Source: Microbacterium sp. Root180
Lineage (GTDB): Bacteria; Actinomycetota; Actinomycetes; Actinomycetales; Microbacteriaceae
DNA: 64,000 nucleotides
Reading direction: 5' to 3'
Assembly (NCBI RefSeq): GCF_001428485.1
Contig: NZ_LMHS01000003.1
Span: forward strand, 1,465,679-1,529,678
Notes under the pieces: model-generated
Databases searched by the model: none
Told to the model about the DNA's origin: nothing
What the model saw: the letters and a program-made list of their open reading frames with translations, nothing else
Program-made: the position numbers and the translations under genes
Shown here: positions 57,394 through 64,000 of the stretch, one piece after another
How positions within the stretch are numbered: position 1 is the stretch's first letter
Layout of the letters: each line of letters opens with the position of its first letter

Positions 57394-58860
57394 GTGATCA
57401 GCATCACGTTCGACGCGACGTGGTGGCTGGTGCTCGTCTTCGTGACCGACCTGGCGATCCGCATCGCCGCGATCATCATCGTGCCGCGCAACCGGCGCCC
57501 GACCGCCGCGATGGCGTGGCTGCTGGCGATCTACTTCATCCCGATCGTCGGTGTGTTCCTCTTCCTGCTGATCGGCAACCCGCGCCTGCCGCGCAAGCGT
57601 CGCCGCAAGCAGGAGGACATCAACGAGTACATCCACGAGACCTCGGCGTCCCTCGACTTCGGCACGCTGCGCCCACACGCGCCCGACTGGTTCACCTCGC
57701 TCGTGACGCTGAACCGCAATCTCGGCGCCATGCCGCTCGCCGGCGACAACTCCGCGCACATCATCGGCGGCTACCAGGAGAGCCTCGATTCGATGGCGGA
57801 CGCGATCCGCAAGGCCGAGCGCTACGTGCACGTGGAGTTCTACATCTTCCAGACCGACGCGGCGACGGACAACCTCTTCACCGCACTCGAGGAGGTCGCG
57901 GCGCGCGGGGTCACGGTGCGCGTGCTGCTGGACCACTGGGCCAACCGCGGCAAGCCGTTCTACAAGGCCACGCTCAAGCGCCTCGACGCGATGGGCGCCC
58001 AGTGGCACCTGATGCTCCCGGTGCAGCCGCTGAAGGGTAAATACCAGCGACCCGACCTGCGCAATCACCGCAAGCTCGTCGTCGTCGACGGGCGAATGGC
58101 CTTCACGGGTTCGCAGAACGTCACCGACTCGACGTACAACCTGAAGAAGAACATCAAGCGGGGCTTGCACTGGGTCGACCTGATGGTGCGCATCGAGGGG
58201 CCGGTCGTGGCATCCGTCAACGCCGTCTTCCTCTCGGACTGGTACAGCGAGACCGACGAGGTGCTGACCGACGAGATCGACCTCTTCGCCGTGAAGTCCG
58301 GCCCGGGCGACCTCGACTGCCAGATCATCCCCTCCGGCCCCGGGTTCGAGTTCCAGAACAACCTCAAGCTGTTCGCCGCCCTCCTCTACTCGGCCCAGCG
58401 CAAGATCATCGTCGTCAGTCCCTACTTCGTGCCCGACGAGGCACTCCTCCTTGCGATCACGACGGCGTGCCAGCGTGGCATCCATGTCGAGCTGTTCGTC
58501 TCCGAGGAGGGCGACCAGGCGCTCGTCTACCACGCGCAGCGGAGCTACTACGAGGCGCTGCTGCGCGCGGGCGTGAAGATCTGGATGTACCAGCGACCCT
58601 TCATCCTGCACTCGAAGTCCATGACCATCGACGACGAGGTCGCCATCGTCGGCTCGAGCAACATGGACATGCGCTCGTTCGGTCTCAACATGGAGATCTC
58701 GATGCTCGTGCGCGGGGAGGAGTTCGTCCGCGAGATGCGCGCGGTCGAGGACGGCTACCGCTCCCTCAGCCGCGAACTGACCCTCGAGGAGTGGGAGAAG
58801 CAGCCGCTGCGGTCGACGGTCCTCGACAACCTCGCCCGGCTGACCTCGGCCCTGCAGTAG
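57394..58860 (+). CDS. cls: cardiolipin synthase
   Basis: 488 residues, two N-terminal membrane segments and two phospholipase-D HKD motifs: HRKLVVVDGRMAFTG (about 225-240) and HSKSMTIDDEVAIVG (about 407-421), plus GSSNMDMRS. It joins two phosphatidylglycerols into cardiolipin. GTG start with GAGGAG upstream. Typical length. Confidence 0.93.
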   Translation: MISITFDATWWLVLVFVTDLAIRIAAIIIVPRNRRPTAAMAWLLAIYFIPIVGVFLFLLIGNPRLPRKRRRKQEDINEYIHETSASLDFGTLRPHAPDWFTSLVTLNRNLGAMPLAGDNSAHIIGGYQESLDSMADAIRKAERYVHVEFYIFQTDAATDNLFTALEEVAARGVTVRVLLDHWANRGKPFYKATLKRLDAMGAQWHLMLPVQPLKGKYQRPDLRNHRKLVVVDGRMAFTGSQNVTDSTYNLKKNIKRGLHWVDLMVRIEGPVVASVNAVFLSDWYSETDEVLTDEIDLFAVKSGPGDLDCQIIPSGPGFEFQNNLKLFAALLYSAQRKIIVVSPYFVPDEALLLAITTACQRGIHVELFVSEEGDQALVYHAQRSYYEALLRAGVKIWMYQRPFILHSKSMTIDDEVAIVGSSNMDMRSFGLNMEISMLVRGEEFVREMRAVEDGYRSLSRELTLEEWEKQPLRSTVLDNLARLTSALQ

Positions 58861-58987
58861 GTGATTTTGCGGGTGATCGTGACCCTTCCGTGACCACCGT
58901 CCCTGAGATTCCGCGGGTGATGGGGACACCATAGTGACGACGGATGCCGCGGCCTCGGCATCTGCGCCGTTCACGGAAGGGTCTCCC

Positions 58988-59716
58988 ATGGCACCTCGCA
59001 ACCGCATCACCCTCGCCGGACTCGGTCTGGCTGTCCTCCTCACCGGTGTCCTCACCGCGTGCGCGACCGGCAGCGGCGGCGACCCGTCCACGGCGGGCAC
59101 GCCGTCGGACGATGACGCCGGCGAATCGCAGGAGGTCGGCGCGGCCTGGCTCGACGGCGGCCGCATGATCGGCATCGTCACGCAGGGCAGCTCGACGTGC
59201 ATCCCCACCGCCGAGGCCACCTACGCGAATGACGTCATGACGGTGACGCTCACCGAGCCTGAGGAAGCCACCGCCTGCACGCAGGATCTCGTCCCGCGCG
59301 TCTCGCTCGTCGGAACGCCCGAGGGCGTCGACCCCGCGGCCGGCGTCGAGATCGAGGTGACCGGCGACGGCTGGAGCGGCGACACCGACCTCGAGGGCGT
59401 GCCCGACCTGGCGGTCGGCGGAGAGACCGACTACCTGCCCAGTGCCGGCTGGACCGACGTCGACGGCCAGTTCGTGATCCTCACGTGGGGATCGTCCTCG
59501 TGCGTCCCCGTGGTCGAGAACACCGAGGCCACGAGCGCCACCGAGATCACGGTCACCTTCGCGACGCCCGCCGAGGACCAGGTCTGCACGATGGACATGG
59601 CTCCCCGCGGCACCGTGACCGCGGTCCTCGAGGTCGAGGACGAGGACGCGCAGGTCTTCGCGATCCTCACCGGCGCCGAGTTCGACAACATCCGGATCCC
59701 GATCTCCCCCAACTGA
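58988..59716 (+). CDS. lipoprotein with duplicated two-cysteine domain
   Basis: 242 residues from the ATG at 58988 (GGAAGGG 6 bases upstream). The signal ends in the lipobox L-T-A-C. The mature part is an internal duplication: the first unit has WLDGGRMIGIVTQGSSTCIP and ACTQDL, the second has WTDVDGQFVILTWGSSSCVP and VCTMDM. Each copy keeps two Cys, which could form a disulfide outside the cell. Acidic Asp-rich spacer after the anchor. Function unknown; no family recognised. Confidence 0.75.
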   Translation: MAPRNRITLAGLGLAVLLTGVLTACATGSGGDPSTAGTPSDDDAGESQEVGAAWLDGGRMIGIVTQGSSTCIPTAEATYANDVMTVTLTEPEEATACTQDLVPRVSLVGTPEGVDPAAGVEIEVTGDGWSGDTDLEGVPDLAVGGETDYLPSAGWTDVDGQFVILTWGSSSCVPVVENTEATSATEITVTFATPAEDQVCTMDMAPRGTVTAVLEVEDEDAQVFAILTGAEFDNIRIPISPN

Positions 59717-59725
59717 CGCCGGAGT

Positions 59726-59754
59726 GACGGATGCCTCGGGCCGAGGCATCCGTC
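59726..59754 (+). terminator. terminator after the lipoprotein gene
   Basis: 12-bp perfect stem GACGGATGCCTC (59726-59737) and GAGGCATCCGTC (59743-59754), 5-base loop, followed by CCCTTC. It starts 9 bases after the stop. Confidence 0.8.
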
Positions 59755-59862
59755 CCCTTCGCGTTCGTCGGATCGGCCGTTCTCCGGAGATCGCCCGTTC
59801 TCAGGACGCGAACCCCGCGTCCCGTCCGCGGAAGCGTCGATCTCCGCAGAAGCGGCGAGCGC

Positions 59863-60093
59863 TCAGTCGGCGCGGACGAGCAGCTCGCCGATCTCGCAGT
59901 CGAGCGCGCGGCAGATCGCCGACAGCGTCGAGTAGCGGATCGCCCGCGCGCGGTCGTTCTTGAGGATCGACAGGTTCACGATCGAGACGCCGACGAGCTC
60001 GGACAGGCGCGTCAGGGTCATCCCGCGCTCCTCGAGCAGCTCGTCGAGCCGGCAGTGGACCCCGGAGGGGCCTTCGTCGTCGGCGGGGCTCAT
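59863..60093 (-). CDS. XRE/Cro-type HTH regulator (YozG-like)
   Basis: 76 residues, almost only a helix-turn-helix: CRLDELLEERGMTLTRLSELVG, then VSIVNLSILKNDRARAIRYSTL and the typical ending ALDCEIGELL. Regulators of this kind are paired with DUF2975 membrane proteins, as here (60155-60892). The ATG at 60093 has a poor RBS but fits the family start. The AT-rich TTATCG repeats at 60905-60936 are its most likely operator. Confidence 0.8.
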   Translation of the reverse strand: MSPADDEGPSGVHCRLDELLEERGMTLTRLSELVGVSIVNLSILKNDRARAIRYSTLSAICRALDCEIGELLVRAD

Positions 60094-60154
60094 GCGCGCC
60101 GCACCGTCAGGCCCCGGACGGGAGCCGACCAGGTTGTCGTTCGCTCCACGATCA

Positions 60155-60892
60155 TCAGACCAGGGCCTCCGTGTCCTTCTGCATCCGCACGCCCAGCTGG
60201 AACGCGGTGGCGACGAGCGCCAGGCTGAACGCCCAGCCGACCGGAGCGAGGTCGAGGGTGAGGAACCATCCCGTGAGACCTTCGTACGGTCCCTCCCCGG
60301 CATCACCCGCCGTGATCACCTGCTCGCCCAGGAAGGCGACGACCGACGCTCGCGCCGCGCTGCCGAGCACCTGCGAGCCCAGCCCGCCGATGAGGACCGC
60401 CACGGCCGCGACACCGACCACATGAGGCAGCGACCGCACGAACGGGCGACCCCGCAGCACGGCGACCGCGAGCCACGCGACGGCGGTGCCGATCGCGATC
60501 CCGGCGGCCAGGGGCAGCGCGAACTCGAGGTAGAGCAGCCACCGCGTGCCGTCGGGCAGGCCGGCGACCTCGAGCCACGCCGACTCGTACCCGGCCCCGA
60601 CGATCGCGTCGGACTTCTCGGCGAACTCCGGCACGGCGGCATTCCCGAGGGGGAACCCCGTGATGCGGGACGGTTCGGCGCTGAAGACCTGGATGGCGCT
60701 CGTGACGAGGAACACAGCGCTTCCGGCCGCGACGAGCATGGCGCCCGTGCCGACGAGGGCGACCGACCACTCCTCGACGCGCGACAGTCCGTCTTCGCCC
60801 GTGCGGCGCCGGCTGCGGACGAGCACGATCACGAGCGCGGTGCCCACGAGGATCGGCAGCGCGACCCAGAGGATGAGGAATCCGGAACCCAT
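60155..60892 (-). CDS. DUF2975 membrane protein
   Basis: 245 residues, four main membrane segments, arranged as in DUF2975 (YoaS-like). ATG at 60892 with GGAGG 6 bases upstream; a GTG three bases earlier (60895) is too close to that site. It precedes the HTH gene by 61 bases on the same strand; the pair is probably one operon. Function unknown. Confidence 0.75.
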   Translation of the reverse strand: MGSGFLILWVALPILVGTALVIVLVRSRRRTGEDGLSRVEEWSVALVGTGAMLVAAGSAVFLVTSAIQVFSAEPSRITGFPLGNAAVPEFAEKSDAIVGAGYESAWLEVAGLPDGTRWLLYLEFALPLAAGIAIGTAVAWLAVAVLRGRPFVRSLPHVVGVAAVAVLIGGLGSQVLGSAARASVVAFLGEQVITAGDAGEGPYEGLTGWFLTLDLAPVGWAFSLALVATAFQLGVRMQKDTEALV

Positions 60893-60904
60893 CACGAACC
60901 TCCA

Positions 60905-60936
60905 TATCGATAAACGTTGTTATCGAAAAACGATAA
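60905..60936 (-). promoter_or_regulatory. cluster of inverted TTATCG half-sites (operator)
   Basis: CGATAA (60908-60913), TTATCG (60920-60925) and CGATAA (60931-60936), plus TATCGA at 60905-60910, make two overlapping dyads sharing the middle half-site. The stretch is strikingly AT-rich and directly upstream of the DUF2975 RBS. A promoter operator bound by the HTH protein is the simplest reading. Confidence 0.6.
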
Positions 60937-61078
60937 CCCGAATGGATGCCGCGGCACAAGCATCCACCCCGCTCCGCCCCTGGCGAACACGCCCTTGCGG
61001 CATCCGTCGCGCCCGTACCCTCGTCTGTAAGGAGCCAGAAGTGCATCACCGCACGCCGAGCACCCCGGAGGAAAGACG

Positions 61079-63604
61079 ATGTTCGAGAGATTCACCGACC
61101 GTGCCCGTCGTGTGGTCGTCCTCGCCCAGGAAGAGGCGAAGATGCTCAACCACAACTACATCGGCACAGAGCACATCCTGCTCGGTCTCATCCATGAGGG
61201 TGAGGGTGTCGCAGCCAAGGCCCTCGAGAGTCTGGGAATCTCGCTCGACGCCGTGCGCGAGCAGGTGCAGGACATCATCGGGCAGGGTCAGCAGCAGCCG
61301 ACCGGCCACATCCCCTTCACGCCGCGCGCCAAGAAGGTGCTCGAGCTGTCCCTGCGCGAGGCGCTGCAGCTCGGCCACAACTACATCGGCACCGAGCACA
61401 TCCTGCTCGGCCTCATCCGCGAGGGCGAGGGCGTCGCAGCCCAGGTGCTCGTGAAGCTGGGCGCCGACCTCAACAAGGTGCGCCAGCAGGTCATCCAGCT
61501 GCTCTCGGGCTACCAGGGCAAGGAGCCCGCGGGCGTCGCCAGCGGTGCCGGCGAGCAGAGCCAGGGCACCACCCAGGGCGGCTCGCAGGTGCTCGACCAG
61601 TTCGGCCGCAACCTCACGCAGGCCGCGCGCGACAACAAGCTCGACCCGGTGATCGGACGCGAGAAGGAGATCGAGCGCGTCATGCAGATCCTGTCGCGCC
61701 GCTCGAAGAACAACCCCGTCCTCATCGGCGAGCCCGGTGTCGGAAAGACGGCGGTCGTCGAGGGCCTCGCCCAGGCCATCGTCAAGGGCGACGTCCCCGA
61801 GACGCTCAAGGACAAGCAGCTCTACTCGCTCGACCTCGGCTCGCTCATCGCCGGCTCCCGCTACCGCGGTGACTTCGAGGAGCGCCTGAAGAAGGTCACG
61901 AAGGAGATCCGCACGCGCGGCGACATCATCGTCTTCATCGACGAGATCCACACGCTCGTGGGCGCGGGTGCCGCCGAGGGCGCGATCGACGCCGCGTCGA
62001 TCCTCAAGCCGCTCCTCGCCCGTGGCGAGCTGCAGACGATCGGTGCGACCACGCTCGACGAGTACCGCAAGCACTTCGAGAAGGATGCTGCGCTCGAGCG
62101 CCGCTTCCAGCCGATCCAGGTCGCCGAGCCGAGCCTGCCCCACGCGATCAACATCCTGAAGGGGCTGCGCGACCGCTACGAGGCGCACCACAAGGTGCAG
62201 ATCACCGACGGCGCCATCGTGGCCGCGGCGAACCTCGCCGACCGCTACATCTCCGACCGCTTCCTGCCCGACAAGGCCATCGACCTGATCGACGAGGCCG
62301 GCGCCCGCCTGCGCCTGTCGATCCTGTCCAGCCCGCCCGAGCTGCGCGAGTTCGACGAGAAGATCGCCAACGTGCGCGAGCAGAAGGAAGTCGCCTCCGA
62401 GGAGCAGGACTTCGAGAAGGCCGCGTCGCTGCGCGACGAGGAGAAGTCGCTCCTCGCCGAGCGCCTGCGCCTCGAGAAGCAGTGGCGCTCGGGTGACGTC
62501 GCGACGCACGCGGTGGTCGACGAGGGGCTGATCGCCGAGGTGCTCGCCCAGGCCACCGGCATCCCGGTGTTCAAGCTCACCGAGGAGGAGTCCAGCCGCC
62601 TCGTCTTCATGGAGAAGGCGCTGCACCAGCGCGTCATCGGCCAGGAGGAGGCGATCGCCGCACTCTCCAAGACGATCCGCCGCCAGCGCGCCGGCCTCAA
62701 GGACCCGAAGCGCCCCAACGGCTCGTTCATCTTCGCCGGCCCCACGGGCGTCGGAAAGACCGAGCTCGCCAAGGCGCTCGCCGAGTTCCTCTTCGACGAC
62801 GAGCACGCGCTCATCTCGCTCGACATGTCGGAGTTCGGTGAGAAGCACACCGTCTCGCGTCTGTTCGGCGCCCCTCCCGGATTCGTCGGATTCGAAGAGG
62901 GCGGCCAGCTCACCGAGAAGGTGCGCCGCAAGCCGTTCTCGGTCGTGCTGTTCGACGAGATCGAGAAGGCACACCCCGACATCTTCAACTCGCTGCTGCA
63001 GATCCTCGAGGAGGGTCGCCTGACCGACGGTCAGGGACGCGTCATCGACTTCAAGAACACCGTGATCATCATGACGACGAACCTCGGGTCGTCGGCGATC
63101 GCCGGTGGACCGGTCGGATTCCAGGTCGAGGGTGACAGCGGCACCACCTACGAGCGGATGAAGGGCAAGGTCAACGAGGAGCTCAAGCGCAACTTCAAGC
63201 CCGAGTTCCTCAACCGCGTCGACGACATCATCGTCTTCCCGCAGCTCGACAAGGATGAGCTGCGCCAGATCGTGGGACTCTTCACCAAGCGCCTCGGCGA
63301 GCGTCTGCTCGACCGCGACATGACGGTGGAGCTCTCGGTCGCCGCAAAGGACAAGCTCATCGACATCGGGTTCGACCCGGCGCTCGGCGCCCGCCCGCTG
63401 CGCCGCGCCATGCAGCGCGAGGTCGAGGACCGCCTGTCGGAGAAGATCCTGCACGGCGAGCTCAACCCCGGCGACCACGTGAAGGTCGATGTCGAGGACG
63501 GCGAGTTCGTGTTCGAGCACGGCCCGCGCGGCGAGAAGGTCGCGGTGGGCGTGGTCCACAGCGGCGAGATCACCGCCACCCCCGACCTCGCGGCGAACGC
63601 GTAA
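61079..63604 (+). CDS. clpC: ATP-dependent Clp protease ATPase subunit ClpC
   Basis: 841 residues. Two Clp-N repeats ([13 protein letters not shown] occurs twice), first AAA with GEPGVGKT, a UVR-like middle segment ([18 protein letters not shown]), second AAA with [14 protein letters not shown] and a C-terminal D2-small domain ([22 protein letters not shown]). It unfolds proteins for ClpP and is an essential housekeeping chaperone in actinobacteria. ATG with GGAGGAAAG upstream. Confidence 0.96.
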   Translation: MFERFTDRARRVVVLAQEEAKMLNHNYIGTEHILLGLIHEGEGVAAKALESLGISLDAVREQVQDIIGQGQQQPTGHIPFTPRAKKVLELSLREALQLGHNYIGTEHILLGLIREGEGVAAQVLVKLGADLNKVRQQVIQLLSGYQGKEPAGVASGAGEQSQGTTQGGSQVLDQFGRNLTQAARDNKLDPVIGREKEIERVMQILSRRSKNNPVLIGEPGVGKTAVVEGLAQAIVKGDVPETLKDKQLYSLDLGSLIAGSRYRGDFEERLKKVTKEIRTRGDIIVFIDEIHTLVGAGAAEGAIDAASILKPLLARGELQTIGATTLDEYRKHFEKDAALERRFQPIQVAEPSLPHAINILKGLRDRYEAHHKVQITDGAIVAAANLADRYISDRFLPDKAIDLIDEAGARLRLSILSSPPELREFDEKIANVREQKEVASEEQDFEKAASLRDEEKSLLAERLRLEKQWRSGDVATHAVVDEGLIAEVLAQATGIPVFKLTEEESSRLVFMEKALHQRVIGQEEAIAALSKTIRRQRAGLKDPKRPNGSFIFAGPTGVGKTELAKALAEFLFDDEHALISLDMSEFGEKHTVSRLFGAPPGFVGFEEGGQLTEKVRRKPFSVVLFDEIEKAHPDIFNSLLQILEEGRLTDGQGRVIDFKNTVIIMTTNLGSSAIAGGPVGFQVEGDSGTTYERMKGKVNEELKRNFKPEFLNRVDDIIVFPQLDKDELRQIVGLFTKRLGERLLDRDMTVELSVAAKDKLIDIGFDPALGARPLRRAMQREVEDRLSEKILHGELNPGDHVKVDVEDGEFVFEHGPRGEKVAVGVVHSGEITATPDLAANA

Positions 63605-63615
63605 CGGCTGAACGA

Positions 63616-63649
63616 ACGAAGAGCGGATGCTGCGGCATCCGCTCTTCGT
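63616..63649 (+). terminator. terminator after clpC
   Basis: 15-bp perfect stem (63616-63630, ACGAAGAGCGGATGC, pairing with 63635-63649), TGCG loop, then TCGTCGTTTCC. It starts 11 bases after the clpC stop. Core identical to the hairpin at 42012-42041. Confidence 0.87.
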
Positions 63650-63674
63650 CGTTTCCGGGTGTCGCGGCAACTCT

Positions 63675-63750
63675 GTCGGAAAACGAGGAGAAACCGGGCG
63701 AGAGTCTGCGTGACCGGCGCACTCCGCGGCGAGTCTCCTCATTTCCCGAC
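63675..63750. repeat. 76-bp imperfect inverted-repeat element
   Basis: GTCGGAAAACGAGGAGA (63675-63691) and TCTCCTCATTTCCCGAC (63734-63750) pair at 15 of 17 positions with 42 bases between. Intergenic, between the clpC terminator and the next gene. REP-like; different sequence from the element at 42646. Confidence 0.55.
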
Positions 63751-63775
63751 GCGCGCCACGCCCTACCCTGGACGG

Positions 63776-64000
63776 ATGAGCGAGTTCACGGTCCGGGCGG
63801 CCACGACGCAGGATGTGCGCGGCATTCAGGCGATGCTGGAGCCGTTCGTGCAGCGCCGGATCCTGCTCGGCAAGGACCTCGTCGTGCTGTACGAGGCGAC
63901 CCAGCAGTTCGTCGTCGCCGAGAACTCGGACGGCGAGCTCGTCGGCTGCGGCGCGCTCCACGTCATGTGGGAGGACCTCGGCGAGATCCGCACGCTCATC
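63776..64000 (+). CDS. GNAT amino-acid N-acetyltransferase (5' part only)
   Basis: 75 residues before the window ends. FTVRAATTQDVRGIQAMLEPFV and LVGCGALHVMWEDLGEIRTLI are typical of the GNAT amino-acid (glutamate) N-acetyltransferases of actinobacteria (first step of arginine synthesis). The acetyl-CoA loop lies beyond the edge, so the assignment rests on the N-terminal half. Confidence 0.75.
   Translation, partial: MSEFTVRAATTQDVRGIQAMLEPFVQRRILLGKDLVVLYEATQQFVVAENSDGELVGCGALHVMWEDLGEIRTLI

Noticed and set aside
61046..63961. 971-codon minus-strand frame over clpC
   Set aside because: Fully antisense to clpC, no motif of its own.

Overview
The window is chromosomal DNA from a high-GC actinobacterium, most likely Microbacterium or a close relative in the Microbacteriaceae. 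The reasons are GC-rich third codon positions, frequent GTG starts, many 1-4 nt start/stop overlaps, the recurrent word GGATGC/GCATCC, and a housekeeping block (tilS-hpt-ftsH-folE-folP-folB-folK-DUF3180-DUF2520-panC-lysS-clpC) whose order matches the corresponding actinobacterial region known from Mycobacterium. There are no rRNA genes, phage genes, insertion sequences or CRISPR arrays.

Bases 1-40,000 are an accessory cell-surface locus. It holds a Wzx/Wzy-type polysaccharide pathway: a priming sugar-phosphate transferase (35897-37459), several glycosyltransferases, a Wzx flippase, a Wzy-like polymerase, a Wzz/BY-kinase and its likely LMW-PTP phosphatase. Decorating enzymes are a polysaccharide pyruvyl transferase with an FrhB-like iron-sulfur protein, an acyltransferase, a CDP-alcohol phosphotransferase and a fucosyltransferase-like protein. 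The genes lie in several short operons on both strands.

Embedded in this locus are secreted proteins built from shared parts: a partial metallophosphoesterase (<1-2443), a beta-helix protein (2689-4341), a DUF4352-like lipoprotein, and three very large tandem paralogues (9770-14710, 14826-20945, 21184-24720). Each paralogue has a signal peptide, an N-terminal propeller-like domain, an Fn3-like segment, LamG domain(s), PKD repeats and a C-terminal module of about 200 residues starting D-F-x-R-T-V-x-x-G-W-G. That module, or a divergent form, is also in the metallophosphoesterase and the beta-helix protein. None of the three giants ends in an LPXTG signal or shows SLH repeats, so their anchoring is unknown. 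The proteins and the polymer may form one surface system; this is inference from proximity.

Bases 40,000-64,000 are conserved: three tRNAs (Glu, Asp, Phe, minus strand), a Tat-type M23 peptidase, inorganic pyrophosphatase, tilS, hpt, ftsH, a translationally coupled folate/PH-domain/DUF2520/panC operon, an MBL-fold hydrolase, lysS, a DUF4192 protein, cardiolipin synthase, a lipoprotein, a DUF2975/XRE regulator pair, clpC and the start of an N-acetyltransferase gene. The intergenic gaps here hold terminators and three palindromic repeat elements. No gap between genes exceeds 300 bases.
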